Source of the DNA: Yamagishiella unicocca
Lineage: Eukaryota; Chlorophyta; Chlorophyceae; Chlamydomonadales; Volvocaceae
NCBI GenBank assembly: GCA_003116995.1
Contig: BDSL01000126.1
Span: 124,001-188,000, forward strand
Direction: 5' to 3'
DNA: 64,000 bases
A program made the translations under genes and the position numbers. This document shows, one piece after another, positions 1-13,475 of the stretch. Within the stretch, counting starts at the first letter, position 1; each line of letters starts with the position of its first letter. Under the pieces are notes generated by a model that did not search any database, was not told where the DNA came from, and saw only the letters and a program-made list of their open reading frames with translations.

Positions 1-2862
1 GCATCGTTTGGGGAGACACGGAGCGCCTGTCCACGCGGAAAGAGACGGGATGGCTGTGCGCCTGGTCCGTGGATGTATGGTGGCGCTGACGGATGAAGAT
101 GGTCAGTCAACGACGTTTCAGAGTTATGCTTTTACTGTTGTCGGGCAATGCTGGCAAGCGACGGAACTGCGTCGGTATGCGCTGGCGCGATCTATTCCCG
201 GTTATCGGATAACGTGGTACTGAAAGGGGCCGCAATTTGCAAATGCATGGTCGTCTGGGTCGATATCGCGCGTGATGTCCTCGCTTCATCATAAATGCAA
301 ATAGGGAGCAGCCACGAATCAGATTGGAGACGGAAATATGTACGGCCCGTACCGCCGTAATATTTTTGGTGGCGGCAAGGCGCATTTAAGTGCTCAGTTG
401 CGCCATCATATATGTAATTAAACAGCTAACAAGGACATGGAGGTTGTGACGAAGTAGTGCAGCCTACTGCCGTCCCCTTAAGTCTCAACTCCGGCAGGTG
501 AATATGCCTCTACTGTTTTGATTCCTTCCTCAATTCCTTACGTATCTATGCGCTGGAAGATCCATTGCGGAATACCAACTCTACGTCGCGTTTGGCACTT
601 GGCCACTGCCCGCGTTGGTCGTCATGTAGCTAACGGCTTTCATCTTGCTCGCAGGCGGTTCGAAGGCGTTTGAGCACTAGACGCATCGTGTCATCACCCA
701 GACGGATTCACAATCGGCAGGGTGTCGTTGGAGCCGGCGCCGCCATGGCCTGATCGGTAGGTGGCGGCGTTCGTTGCAGTTGCGACATGCTGTTCCCATT
801 GAGTCTCTCGCATGACTCCTTGTTCTTTCTGTTGTTTGGGAGCAACTGGCGCTTCAAGGCACTCTGCGGAAAGTCTGCGCCTGTGATGTAACAACTCCAT
901 GCTAATTCTGAAAATTCTTGAAAGAAAACTTAACTTCTAACCAAGATCTGCACTGAGGCCAGACATAACTCCGCTTGCTAGGGTGGTCGACCCTCATCGT
1001 CCCCAAGTCTCCGACGACGGCACTAACACACCCCGTGCCCCCGTATCCGTTCTGTTTGCAGGTCATAGGATAGCACCGACGCCATGCCATACTACCGGTG
1101 AGTTCTGAAGTGAGCAGCAGCATAGCGTAGGCTTCTTTTACTATGCAGCAGTCCCAAGGCACTTCTCCAGGGCGTTACCACGGTGCAGTGATGATCCAAC
1201 CAGTATAGCCAGTTCTGCTACTGATATCTTTGATGTGAATGCTGGAAGCACTATCTGAGCACCGTGGACGCCGAAACGCATAGGCATCGTCGAAACGCCG
1301 AGGCATCGTATTCGCATTCGTTTTGCAGCATTGCCGGGGTTAGGGATGTCGGCCATCCTTCTCAGCCTTTTGTTTGCGGCTTATGATGAGACTGATTCTC
1401 ATTCATGCGTGTCAGCTGATGGTGGACCAGGTGTTTCACTTGAATCCGCCGCTGATTTGAGCCTAATCTTCTCTCTGAAGCCATAAGTAAATTGCTAGGG
1501 CACTGCAGCATGGCGAAATCCATGCGACCACAGGACGCATGACGTGATCACGAAGGCATCGATGGCCTGTGATGCATACAAAATATTTGCTACTCTTGAG
1601 CGTGCCTGTGACGACACCATTTATCACCAAGATCGCTGAGGCCATGATGACCTTTGCGCACCTACTGCACGCATCGCATTTGAAAACCAATCCTTAACCC
1701 CTTCTCGCGCCCTTCGCTCTTGCTCCTGCAGGTAAGCTATCTGGGGTTCTTCGGTGTTCGACAGTTTACGATGCCCCCGAGTGTCAAGTATCAAATGTTC
1801 TGCGAGGCTGGGCTCCTTGGTCGCAGCGTTTGCAGTGCCGTGTCTATTTGCCGTGAACCCGCGACGCGACAGCACGGCTATGCATCCGTCAGCGGAATCT
1901 CACTCTATATTTCGAGAGGGAGGCTCTCCACTGGCAGATGCTTAGCTGTGCTCTCGCGGTCATCCGGTAGCGTGCTGTCGAAGAGTGTTGATATTTTGAT
2001 GTTGGTATGTTTCCGCAAGTCGATGTTGCTTATGTTTCAGCTACATAGCAAACCTGTGGCTGGAAGTGCGTTTCGTGTTTGGAAGATTCCCTCGGTGTTG
2101 CCAAGGCATTGGACCGGCCGAGTCACAATTGTAACAAAACAGGCCAAGAGCCTACTCGGATGTCCGTTGCTTAAATGCCATACTAGCTGCACTGTGTCGA
2201 CAGATCAGCACAGGTAGAGATGCCCAGGCTGTCTGATTATCTCGGGGACAGGCAGCACGTTCCGGTAAGCATGCTGGCTGCATGGATGGGGACCGCGGGC
2301 CTTGCCGTATCCATCACCAGCATTGCATTACCTTAATGCGTAGGCGCCAGCACGTGAGCCCACCTCTGTATCACCACAGCAAGTCCATGCGACTGCGGCA
2401 GTGAGAAGCGCGCCTGCATCCTCGAGTGTCTCCACAACCGCTCCCTCTGGGACGCTCGAATCCTTGCACGACCGCTACCTGGAACAGTATCGCCGGAGGT
2501 GCGGAACACACGATGCTGCACTTGCCTGCATCCGTCCCGCCGCAAAATGAAGCCAGCCTGTCCTCTTGTCAGGATACGCGACCGAGGGCCTCGCGCTTAC
2601 CGCCATCCGGACGGATCGCTACGGGACAACCCGCCGGCTGCAGACTTCTATTCCCAGGTGCTAATCTGCTAAAGGACCACGTACCTCACCGTTCGCGGCG
2701 GCAATACCTCACCAGCCTGGCTGCGGACAGTGACACCAGTACGACCACCCCAAACGCATGCGCCCCCGCCCGGCGTATGCCGCAGGCCAACCGCGCGCGT
2801 TGGCAGGAGCTGGTGGCCTACTGCCGCACGCATGGCGGAGATAGGGAGTACGACACGCACGG
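1..2862. other. region without a supportable gene
   Basis: I find no exon chain with matched splice phases here. Short open stretches exist, for example 8-223 (+), which starts before the window and could be the tail of an upstream gene, and 1720-2217 (+), but neither carries a recognisable motif. The part from about 2400 to 2860 becomes GC-rich and may hold 5' exons of the gene that ends at 4243, but I could not phase them. Confidence 0.4.
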
Positions 2863-4243
2863 TTGGTCGTTGTGGCAGTTACCCACTGCCGGTTTGCGCA
2901 CCCCTGGACGAGAAAGTCGAGGCTGTCTCGTGGCTTACCTTGCTTACCGGAACTCCTTCCGGGCCTGGCGCCCAACTCCTGGCGGGGTGTCCGACATGCT
3001 GCAGGGTTCTCCCTGCGTTACGGGTTAGGCGTGCCTGAGGCGGCCCACCGGCGGCTGTGCGAGGCGCTCGGTGAGTACAGGTAGCCAGCAACCAGCAGTC
3101 AGAGCCCGCCCAACTTGCACCGGATGCGGCCAGCCACTGCGTGGACAAAACGTAGCGGGCCCGCGCTTTCCGTGTGCATGCACACCCGTGCACCAATGAC
3201 CACCGACCCCACCGTGGGGCCATGTCCTCCGAGTGTATCAGCCAGCCAGCTATCGTGGGCAGCTCCAGCTGCCTGCACGCACTGCAGCACTAGCAAGCGT
3301 GTCCGCCCTATCTAGGGGCTGCCTTCGAGGCGCTTCTCACCACTGCACGCTGTTCCACTCGCTCGCGCAGGTCTGTGGGAAGAGCTGGCCCCGCCGCTCA
3401 CCCTGAGCGACAACCAGTGAGTGGCGCGCCCCAATGCGGCATCCTAGCAACTGCGAACGGGGAATCGCTGTGTTCGGTGCACAGTAGCCGGGACCTTGGC
3501 GTGGTGCCAGGGAGTTGGTTGTTGCAGAGTGGTAGACAGTTGGCGCAAAGAAGGGCATGTAGGCGCGCATACCGTATGCCTGATCAGGAGTGTGTAAGCG
3601 CCACGAGGTTGACACTGTTGCAAGTGTGCAACTGCACGCAGGATGTGCGACCTTGCGCGCTCTTTTGCACAACCACTGCGTCCGGTGTTGTTCGCCGCAC
3701 CCATCATGATGAATTCGTGATGTGGTCCACCATCCGCAACCTTACCTCACCACGTGGTGCTGTTCAGGGGCGACCCGCTGACCGACCCAGGTCACCCCTT
3801 CAACGGCGAGTGGAGGCAGCTGGCTGAGCAAGGTAAGAGATGCATCGAAAGTTCGAAACATACCTGATGGCCTGGACGAGGTACCGCATCTGGCCTACCG
3901 CTGCTGCCTCATTCCATTGACTCTGGAGCAGATCGGAACAGCTGCTATGCCCAGGCCTCACTTTCTCCAGAGTCTGTACTCAGTGCCTACAAGCTGTGTT
4001 CAGTGCTCGTTACCGCGGGCCTCGGCCCCTGGCGCGCGGCTTAGGCTTGCCCTTGCATCCTCCGCCTCCATCTACGCAGTGTGCGGCGCCTCCCGTCCCG
4101 ACCCCTCACTCCCCGCTCCTCCAGTCGGTTCGCTGTAGTAGTAACTGTTACGGTTCGTCGGTTCACTGGTTTGCGCTTTACCTCCCCCCTTCTCCGCAGT
4201 CTTTGCCGCAGCGCCCCGCAACGGGCTGGCCGGCGCCACGTAG
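2863..4243 (+). CDS. unrecognised protein, 3' exons only
   Basis: Four exons join in consistent phase. The first runs from an unresolved start near 2863 to 3070. The others are 3371-3416, 3768-3832 and 4200-4243, ending at TAG 4241-4243. Donors are GTGAG or GTAAG type and acceptors are pyrimidine-rich CAG. The predicted C-terminal part is soluble and contains RRLCEALGLWEELAPP and, later, GEWRQLAEQVFAAAPRNGL. I do not recognise a family. The phase agreement at three successive junctions (1, 2, 1) is the main evidence that this is a real gene. The 5' part, the start codon and the reading frame before about 2940 are uncertain. A TGTAA at about 4590 could be its polyadenylation signal. Confidence 0.5.
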
Positions 4244-5947
4244 GTGACGAGGCGGTGACTGTTACAGTTACAGGTGAAGCGGACACACCTGGCTGGCGTG
4301 AGATTGCTCTTGACACACGCATGGCTTGAGTACTTGGGGTGATGCGAGATGGCGTTCCAAGCACCTGGAGCAGGGAGAGACGCAGCTGCCCATGATGGGG
4401 CGGTCAGGGTCAGGTTTCATGCCGCCGAGGCTTCCGCACCCGACATGAGGGCCACACGTCCGCACATGCGAGGCTGCAGGCGGGCAGTCTTACAACACGG
4501 TTCTGGTGCGTGCTGCACATCACGTGTTTTTCGCCTCCATTCCTTCGGCATTGGCTTGAAAGTGTCACTCGACCATATGCGGAGCGACACAAGTGTAACA
4601 ACCTTGTAGACGTCGGTGTTGCAAGGGCCCCAGCTTCGACCGATTGCGTCGGCTCACGACCATGTCACTGGGTGCTCGCGCGACCCGGGTCGAACACTCA
4701 TACTTGGGCACAACACACCTTGCGGTTAGCTATTAGGGCTCAAATACCGCCCCAAAACGGAACACACAACCATGGCTCGACAACCAAACCGACACCAGCC
4801 CAAACAAAACGGCCGATCCAGGGCTAGCTTCCAAGGCGACTGTGGCGAGGCTTGCCCGTGACCGCGTATGCAGTAGCCCTCGTCGAAACGCAGGAGCTCC
4901 ATGCGGCTTTGCTGGCAAGTTTACAACCGACAGCGCGACAATGATATATCTATGAGGCCGGCAGCGCCACCGCCGCCGCGTGTGGCACCAGAGTGCATGC
5001 CCACTGCGATACTGTCAGCCAAACTGCACCTGCGCCGAAACCACTGGGCGCGAAGCTGTCGTACGGGTAAGTTGCGTTAACCCACCCAGGTCGTGGGGCC
5101 CGAACTGCGCGCTCGTACGTTATTGTGCAGCAAGAAAAGTCACATGTGACATGTCATATGTCACGTAAAGGTACCCATGCCTGTAACCACTTACTGCGGC
5201 CGATGCTTAATAAAGGATGTGCAATGCGTTTCGCTCACATGGAGTCTTGGTACGTACACCCGCACTCCGCAGCTCGCCACAGTCAGTGCGACCCCTCCCC
5301 CCCCTCCAAACTGGAATCCACACATTTGTGTGCCCAGCTGCACGCACCTCCGCCGTGGCAACGACTGCAGTGCAAACCGTTGCAGCTCCAAGTACTGCGA
5401 GCGGATATGGTGTGCGGACACAGGACTAGCGTACCAGTACCGCCGTATCATACATTCGCGCGTGCCTCGCAGCCCTGCGACACCCGACAGGCGCGCAAAG
5501 CGCATCCCCCCTCTCCGCTCCTTGTTCAGGAGCGCAGCCGCCTCCGCCCTTACACCAAGAAACACCCTCGTGCCTTCATACCTCGCGGCAACCCACCATA
5601 GAGCCATATCTACAGCACACCGCAGCACACCCCAGCAACATCCGAGTACCGGCATCACTCCACCCCCCAGACCCATACCGTATTATATTCCCGCACCGGC
5701 TAACCAGCAGCCCGCCCGTGCGTTTCCGGGATACAGTATTGATATGTATGCCGTTCCCAGGACGCCATTTCCTCCTGGCGGACTCGCCTTTTTAGGCACC
5801 TGGCGCTCAGGGTTTCCCCGGTCCAATGCTCGTGAGGATACATGCACGTATCATTTTTAAAATGCCCCCGGAGACGACTATGGCCACCCTCACTTCCCAC
5901 CCAGCCCAGCTGGCCGCACCCAGCTCCAAGGCGAAACGCGACCCAGA
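4244..5947. other. intergenic region and 3' flank of the coiled-coil gene
   Basis: No exon chain is supported. The 227-codon open stretch at 5177-5860 (+) is Pro/Arg-rich without splice or domain support. On the minus strand a TGTAA signal (plus-strand TTACA at about 5550) lies some 400 bases past the stop of the gene at 5948, the usual distance for green-algal 3' UTRs, so 5550-5947 is probably that gene's 3' UTR. Confidence 0.45.
5550..5554 (-). terminator. TGTAA polyadenylation signal
   Basis: Plus-strand TTACA reads TGTAA on the minus strand. It is placed about 400 bases downstream of the stop codon at 5948, matching the green-algal polyadenylation signal. Confidence 0.4.
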
Positions 5948-8900
5948 TCAATTCGCCGCGATCGGTCCCGCATCCTCCACGCCCCTTTGCCCGAATGACA
6001 CTGATTCGTACGCCGACGACGCAGCAACAGCAGCAGCCGCTGCTTCCACACCGCCTTCCGCGCCCACACCCACGCTCGCTTCGTCCTCTGCCACGCCGGC
6101 GATGGACGGCTGCCTGCTGCCGCTTTCCCCCACAGGGTCCGGGTTGACCGCCTGCATCCCACCGCCTCCACCAATACCTCCCTGGAAGCTGCCGTCGCTT
6201 CCGCTGCTGCGCCGCAGCACGCCGGAGCCGCCGCCGCCGCCGCCGGCCATGCCCACCCGCAGCCCGAGTATGCCTGCGCCGCCGCCGGTTCCGGAGCTGC
6301 GCGATGTGGCCCCGCCACTTGCCCCGCTGACGCTGGGCAGGAGTGTCCTCGACGTCACCACAGCCGCCGAGTTGATGGCTCGCACCGGCTCGCCAGGTAA
6401 GGACGTGCCCGTGGACGCCGACGACGACGAGCGGGCCTCCTGCAGGGTGTCCATCGGCGCCCCTTGCATGGCGATGCCGCTGCTGGGCCGAGCCACAGGC
6501 CCACCCGCAGGCCGCTCCGGGGTGCCTAGGTTGCGGCCCATGTTGGGCGGTGGTGGCAGGTGGCTGGGTGAGAAGCTGCCGCCATGTGCGGCGGCTGCGC
6601 CGCCGCCAATGCCGCCGCCGGCGCTGAAGGCGCCCGGAGTGGCGGCCCCGCCCGCTGGGTTCGTGAGCCAGGAGGATGACTCCTGCGAGAAGCCGTGGGT
6701 CGGCCGCGGCTTGGCGTTGAACAGCGGGTACAGCGCCGGAATGACGCTGCCGGGGTTGTGGCTGATGGAGCGACCACTGGGGCTGCGCGGAGGGCTCACA
6801 GACCGCTCGCGGCCCGCACTCGATCGAGCGCCCGCGCCCGCGCCGGCGCCGACGCTAGCCCCCGAGTGCGCCCGCGAGTGCGCCGACGACCGCCCGTCGA
6901 CGCCGCCACCGCCGCCGCCGCCGCCACCGGTGGCGCCGTCCAGCAGCGACGAGGCGCCGTACAACGACCCGCCCCCGTCCCCCGCGCGCCCGCTGAGGCT
7001 GCCGCCGCCGCCGCCGTCGTCCAGGCCGGCGGGGTCGTACACTGCGGAGCGGGCGCTGGACTTGCGGGCCATGATGGCGCTGCCGGAGGCGCTGCCCCCG
7101 CCGAGGCGCGAGTGCACGGGCGCCACGCCCAGAGCCGAGCTAAGCCTCGCCTCCAGCATGGACTGCTTGGTTGCGTGGGTGCGGGCATGCTGCGACAGCA
7201 TGCGGCGCTCGGCCTCCAGCTGCTCCGTCATGGACATCATCTGCATCTCCGCCTGCATGGCGCGAGCCTCTGCGTTGCGAGTCGCCTCCCGCAGCTGCCG
7301 CACCTCCTGCGCAATGTCGGCGCTGCTGCCGGCTTCCTGCGGGGCCAGGACGCAGGTGGGGGGGTGCGCGCAGGTGGTGGGTTAGTGATGCTTAAAGGCG
7401 TGTGTATTGAGGGGCCTAGCCCGCTGCCACTGATAGGTGCTCCTTTTCGCTTTGTTACAGCGGGAGATTGCGGGGAAGTGAGCAGCGGCCGCCAATGCGC
7501 ACAGGTATTGCCATGACAGGGCATGACCGGGCGTCGACAAGGCAGCTGAGAGGCGCCAACCCACAAGGCGGCTGAGAGGCCCCAACCCACCCGCAGCGCT
7601 ATGCACAGCGCGGAGTTCTCCGCCTCCAGAGCGGCCGCCTTGCGCTCCGACGTGTCCAGCCGCGTCTCTGCGCTGCGGACCGAGTACTGCAGCGCCCGCA
7701 CCTGCTCCCGCAGCACCTGTTGGGACGAAGGCATATACCGAAGCGGAGGAGGGACATTTGAGGTCGAAGGGGCGCACATGAACAGGGATGAGGGAAAGGC
7801 GTACATGAACAGGGATGAGGGAACGGCGCGCTGCGATAAACGATCCGGAGCAATGAGCAGCACGAGAGGATGACCGCGCATTCTCAGGATCCCGCATCTT
7901 AGCATGGCAGCATCTCCCGACCAGTGGGACCGTCCCCCACCAGCTCCCACTATCGGGCTGACCTGGTTGTCCTCGAACAGCGTGCGCAGCTTGTGCGGCA
8001 GGTCCTTCACCTCTGTGTTACGGAAGTCGATGGTGTGCAGGGGCTGCACCTCCTTGGCCTTCTCGTCTCGCAGCTCCTGAGGGCCGCCATGCCATCGTGC
8101 CAAGGGGGGTAAAAGCACATCCACGAATCCACGGCCGACCAAACAAGGGCGATGAAGATGGTGGTGAAGCGGGGGGCACTGCAGAGGAGTGGCTAAGGGT
8201 TGGGGCGAGTGGGGACGCAAGGCGGCGGAGTGCGAGTTGAGCCGCATAGCGCGGCAGGTCACCACGGGTCGGGGGCCCCGTGCCGTTGCGTCGTTAGCAG
8301 CAGCAGTCCACCCTCGACGTCACCACCAACCACTAACTACCACTGCCAGGTGCGGCTGCTCGCGCACGCGGGGCCCCCTGTCGGCCCCACCCCCTCGCAA
8401 ACCAGGTGCCCCTCCCTGGGCGTTAGCAGCAGCGGTCGTTAGCAGCAGCAGTCCACCCTCCCTGGCCCCGCGGGTCGGTCGCCCACCTTCCGCAGCTCCG
8501 AGCGCTCCACGTTTAACACGCCCAGTTCGTAAGTCTGCGCGTCGACCTTGTTCTCAAGCCCGATCAGCACGCCCTGGAAGGGAGGCCATGCGGGAGCGGC
8601 ACGTTGGAAATGCTGGCTGGCGGCCTTCTGGTAGGCTGCTGCGGGGGTGGAGATTGACGCTAAGGGTGCGGATCCCTTCCAGACATGCTAAAGGAGCATA
8701 GCCGTATTGTACGCTTGAAGTGTGCTTTACGATGGCGGAGCACGCGCGCGAAAATAGTGGACTGACAGGTTGTATGGAGTCATGCAGCACAGGGCACGCG
8801 GCAAGTGCAAGTATAGTTGCATTTGGTGGGTAGGTCGTGGCGTCAAGGAGGAGGTTCTCAGGGTGGTTTCGGGGCGCGTGGATGTTCGGGCTTAAATCAC

Positions 8901-9511
8901 AGGGTGCCTGCGAGACACCGTCGCCTCGGTCGGTCGGTCTGCGTTCTCCCAACCAAACTAGGTGCCCGTATTATCAGCGTCGCCGCGAGCTGCAGCTGCG
9001 GGATTGCGTTTTCAACCCGCACTGAGCGCACGCGGCGGCCAGGCATGCTGTGGCCACGCACGCAATAGGTCCCCTACCATGCAATCGCTCGCGCGCGCAC
9101 CTGCACCTCCTTTAGCAGCACCATGACTCGTGCACGAGCTGCATTTCCCTTTATACCAGCCTCCTTGCTGCATACCATGATCTGGAGCCTGGGGTGGTGT
9201 GTTGGGAGAGGAGGGGCTAAGGTAGGTCGCAGAAGGGGCGACGATTACCCAATAACCAATTCGCCAGAAATTGGTCATGCTGCTCACTCCTGGATCATCT
9301 CGTAACCTCGGGTGCGCTTTATGTCATGTCCGAGTTGGAGGAAGAAGCGAGGAAACTCCGTGCCATCTCCATTTTTCGTATTGTTAGTGGGTCGCCGCTC
9401 TCGGCTAGGGCTGGCTCGACTATGATTTGAGCGGCTTCCTGGTACCGATGATGATAGTTGTCCATCGGTGCCTGCGCTGTGTAGAGGCCGGCCGGCATCC
9501 TCCTGCGCCAT
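5948..9511 (-). CDS. coiled-coil protein with Gly/Ser/Ala-rich tail
   Basis: Six minus-strand exons join in phase: 9307-9511, 9101-9138, about 8486-8573, 7963-8076, 7591-7716 and 5948-7336, giving about 652 residues. The ATG at 9511 starts a Ser/Arg-rich leader. Residues from about 65 to 260 are rich in heptad-like Leu/Glu/Arg/Lys (for example KEVQGVLIGLENKVDAQ, LREQVRALQYSVRSAETRL and EAENSALCIALR) and should form coiled coil. The next 60 residues continue it (VRQLREATRNAEARAMQAEM). The remaining 390 or so residues are low-complexity Gly, Ser, Ala and Pro. The layout resembles centriolar, ciliary or cytoskeletal scaffold proteins, but I do not recognise a family and assign no function. The whole of the last exon is also open on the opposite strand, an effect of its GC-rich composition. 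Confidence 0.75.
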
Positions 9512-10850
9512 GTCTGGTGTGTGGAAGGCGAATGCTCTACAACATTGCTGATGTTAAAAACGGCTTTAAGGTATTTCTTTCCGCTTCCCTTAAAGTACAA
9601 CGCAGGTACTTGCAAAAGATGGAATTGCCGAACTGGCGTAACGCTGCTGGTCGATACCAGCTCAGCAGACTAAGTATTAAATCCGTTGGTGCAAATATGT
9701 AACCCTGTAAAGTTTCGAAGATACACGTCGAAGCTACTGTGCTACTTGTTAGGTTGCGGCTTGCGGGCACCTTCGAAGAGTCGTACCAAAAGCGGTTATG
9801 TACGCAAGGCTTTGGGGTTGGAGACTGAAGCGATCTTCAAGGTAAGACTCATCATATGCCATCGGCTAGATGCCAACAAACTGAACCCAAGATCCATGTC
9901 CCCACGCGACAAAACAGCACAATCCAAGGGCACAATACAGACAATATCGCCCTTCCGCGACTAAATAATTCCAGGCACAGCTAATGGAGTAAGTTCACGA
10001 CGGTCCCTGACGCCAGCCCATCGGGCCCAAGGCTCGGCCCCTCCGTTCACCTCGACCCGGACCTCTGGCGATTCCTTCGTCCGCCATCGCAACGGGGTCG
10101 AAAGTCACGCCAGGCCCCATCTTACTTCCTTCAGGGCGCTACTGTGTGTACCCATAGGTTAAGATTTTCATCCTGCGTCCCCAGGCGCTCTCTGAGTGTC
10201 CCCACGACTCCCACCCCTGCAACGACTCCGACGTCACTTTTGAGTCGCTACTATGGAACGTCTGTGGTTGACATCTCTGCTTGCACAATATATCGCATGC
10301 GCCGCCATGGCTGTGAACTTGGGGTGCATTGCATCGGGTTCGGTGACGAGGCTGCATTTTCAATCAGCGATGCCGTCTCAGTCGCTACGGTTATCGAGAA
10401 AGCTTGCTGGAACTGGCTGGGAAATTGTGAAGGGGTTAGGCTCGAGCCTACCGGTAGTGGATGCGCCGCCATGCGCCCTCAACGGACACTTGATGACCTA
10501 CCCTTGCTGGCAGGCATCCTGTCCCGGTGAACAGGGGGAAGCCCTGAGGGGAATGACGATGGCAAGGCATACTGCGTCACATCCATTCGTACGCACCTGC
10601 CTCCTATTTGTACGCACCCGTCCCAATGTGTTCAGACTCCATCAACTCAGCCAGCTTTCGACCGCCGCATCGCTCCTGGAAAGGTATGACCATGCCGTTC
10701 TTTGTGTCGTCTAGTCATGCACCTACTGCACCTACCGCACCTACCAGCGCACCGGCAACCGTAGGAAATGGTCAACCGGCCGCAACTGAGACGCCAAAAC
10801 CAATGCTACGGTTTGTTAATAAGGAGGAAGACATCCTCATTGTCTGTGCA
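9512..10850. other. intergenic region
   Basis: No phased exon chain is seen. A plus-strand open stretch at 10608-10940 includes a Thr/Ala/Pro run and could be an isolated exon, but there is no matching partner. Part of the region presumably holds the promoter of the minus-strand coiled-coil gene that starts at 9511. Confidence 0.35.
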
Positions 10851-10979
10851 GGAACGGGCCAATACGGGCCATTACGGGCTGCCCCCTGCACACCCCACAT
10901 GCGTCACGCATCCCGAGTGGCACCTCCAATCCCAGAATAAAGGGGGGGTGATACTTACGGGCACCCACAATACCTAGCA

Positions 10980-11130
10980 AACTACCGCGCTGTTGGATCG
11001 ATTGTAGTGCTCCCAGTCCCATGAACCAGAAAATTCCAAGTACGGCCGTTTGCCGTCGCCTTGCAAGTTGGAAGCGATTTTCCTGACATTGATCAAGTTC
11101 ATTCTTGTTAGGTATAAGCATTTGATCCCG
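10980..11130 (-). CDS. possible small membrane-protein exon
   Basis: A minus-strand reading frame of about 110 codons (10837-11166) contains a short basic stretch, QLARRRQTAVLGIF, leading into a hydrophobic segment, WFMGLGALQ, and then a GT donor-like site after LLGIVGAR near 10980. It lies just upstream of the divergently transcribed cysteine hydrolase at 11175. It could be the first exon of a small membrane protein. I could not find a convincing following exon, so this may be chance. Confidence 0.25.
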
Positions 11131-11174
11131 TTTAGCCCTGACACGAGCCAACCTGTGACGACTCAACCGACGCG

Positions 11175-12970
11175 ATGGCGCGCCCTTTGGACACCTGTCT
11201 CATTTGCATTGATATGCAAAATGACTTCTGTCTGCCATCATCACCATTGTGCGTTGCCGGAGCCATGGGCTGCCTGCCAAAAGTGAAAGAGGCAATTGAG
11301 GCCGCTCGCTCCAAGCACATTCCTATTATCTGGGTCATCCGAGAGCACGATGTATCAGGTACACATGGATTTAGGTATTATTACTCAGGCTTGCAGGCCA
11401 GATTAGGTATGGGATGGGGTAATGCTACGTAGGTCGTGTGGGTCACGTTTGAAGGCGCTTGAACGCCCCACTGCGGAGCTTTCAAAAAGACCCAAGGAAG
11501 ACCGCTTGCTGCAACAGGATGCATGCGCATGTATGTGTGGCTATGGTGGAGGTGGGGTTTGGAGTTCTTGCGCGGGGACGACATCGGGTCACCAGGGTTA
11601 CACGACGTAGGGAGGGTCATCACTAGTACGGGCAACAAAACGCATTCGGGACGAACTGATACTCCAAACCTCAGCCGCACACATTCCGATACTCAGGTAA
11701 ATGCCGTGGGCAGGTTATTATATGGATTTGGAGATTTCGGACATGGCTTGTGTTGTCAAACAGAACATCCCTCTAGCTGATCCACAACAGTTTGTTTTGA
11801 CCTCGGTTCCATACAATATGCTGCTGATGATCACAGCCCTACCCTCTCGCCATGTCGCGCTGGAGTGTCAACCAGCTTCCGCACCTCCGCCCTATTCCAG
11901 CGATATTTATTCCTGCCCTGCCTTCGATCCGGTCTGCAGGCGTGGATATCGAGTACACTCGGACACACCTCTTCAAGGATGGCTCTGGTAGCACCGTACC
12001 GGGAACCAAGGGTACGCTTGGGCGGGGAGGGAGCCGGGGCGGGCTGTTGATGCCTCCCTGCTTTCGCGATTAGGGTGGGCTACATGACCCACGCTAGCTT
12101 CCTGGACGATGCCACAGCGCCATTAGGCTTACACCGTACGATTGTCGGCAGAAGCACGGCACCTGTATGCCTCTCTGCTCATACAGTCGTTCTACCAGGG
12201 TCCCTCAGTGTCACGTCCGCATCCACGTTATCAGGGTTGAGGCTCGTCGGGTGTTTGGCAATTGGGGCGCGAGGACGATACGCCCTGTGAGAAACCGACG
12301 CGACACAGCCAAGTGCACGCACCTCTCGTTTGTGGTAGAGCCTTCCGGCAGGTCTCCCTTGGTCTGCGCGTTGCGGCGAAGGCCCTGCCCGGTCCCTAGT
12401 CCTTGATTGCTCCGGACCGCATTTGGCGCACGCCCCCACCTACAACGTCGTCTAATGCCACCCTGCCCCCGCCTAAAACACGTGATTTTCATTACCACCG
12501 TCACCATCATCGCCACCACCACCACCGCCATCAGGCGCGGAGCTGGTAGAGGGCCTGGACGTGCGACAGGGGGACCTAGTGATCATCAAGAAGCGCTTCA
12601 GCGGCTTCCTCCACACCCACCTCGACCTGGTGCTCAGGTTCGTGGGGGCAGGGGCAGGGGAGTACGGAGTTGTGACAAAATTACCGTGCGGAGCGGAGCA
12701 GCCCCTTCGCTGCCAGCCAGCGTGTCGTAACGGCGTGGGCGTGTTTTCTGCAGGCGTCTTGGAGTGCGCCGCATCGCCCTGTGTGGCGTGCAGACGCCAA
12801 ACTGCATCCGGGCGACGGCGGTGGACGCGCTCGGACACGACTACGAGACCATGGTGCTGTCTGACGCCACGGCCTCGAAGAGCGAGGCCGTACAGGAGGC
12901 CAACCTCGAGGACATGCGGTGTATGGGCATCGCCACGCCCACAACCGCAGCATGGGCGGGCGCACTGTGA
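11175..12970 (+). CDS. isochorismatase-family cysteine hydrolase
   Basis: Four exons (11175-11358, 11940-12011, 12535-12637, 12754-12970) join with phases 1, 1 and 2 and encode 191 residues, the normal size for this family. All three catalytic residues of the isochorismatase/nicotinamidase fold are present: Asp in ICIDMQNDF near residue 12, Lys in IIKKRFSGF, and the nucleophilic Cys in CGVQTPNCIRATA. The core strand order with the bound-aromatic loop is also kept. Members hydrolyse small amides or vinyl ethers such as nicotinamide, isochorismate or ureidoacrylate. The exact substrate cannot be read from the sequence. There is no targeting peptide, so it is probably cytosolic. The start is the first ATG, directly before the hydrophobic core strand. 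Confidence 0.9.
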
Positions 12971-13475
12971 GGAGGACGCTGGAGGACACTGAGGTGCTGC
13001 ACCATAACAGCTGTGGCGGGGAATACTGCTACGAGGGGCCTATACCGGTTGTGCTGGCTTGGGTCCAGGGGTGAGTGTATCGTGTCGAGGGAAGCGGAAC
13101 GATATGTGTGGCACGAAGTGTGACCGGGGCACAATGTCAAGCCCTTATGCGATGCTGGGTTGCATGGTCATAAATACAATGTTGAGGCTAAATTGAGGCA
13201 TCATAATGGAGCTGTCAGCACGCGCGACGTCTGCTGCAGCTAAAGCACCGCCTCATCCGGACGGACAGGGAAGAGTAAACTCTATCTACTCAGTTGCAAT
13301 CATGCCCACGTATGTTTAATTCGTCGAAATAATGAGAAAACCTGATTCCGCCTGAGATTGGGCTTCAATCTCGAAGACGACAGACTTGGTTGTCGGGATG
13401 GACGAGCATTTCACACGTCATGGGAGTCACATCTGACCTCGTATAAATTGGGAGATAATATTTTGATTCCTGAAA
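12971..13475. other. intergenic region between two plus-strand genes
   Basis: AT-rich relative to its neighbours, with no supported coding. A TATAAAT sequence at 13442-13448 lies only about 28 bases before the ATG of the next gene, so if it works as a TATA box the transcript would have almost no leader. Otherwise I see nothing distinctive. Confidence 0.35.

Noticed and set aside
5826..7385. 519-codon plus-strand ORF rich in Pro and Ala
   Set aside because: Antisense to the last exon of the coiled-coil gene, whose exon chain is phase-matched. The openness comes from GC-rich low-complexity sequence.
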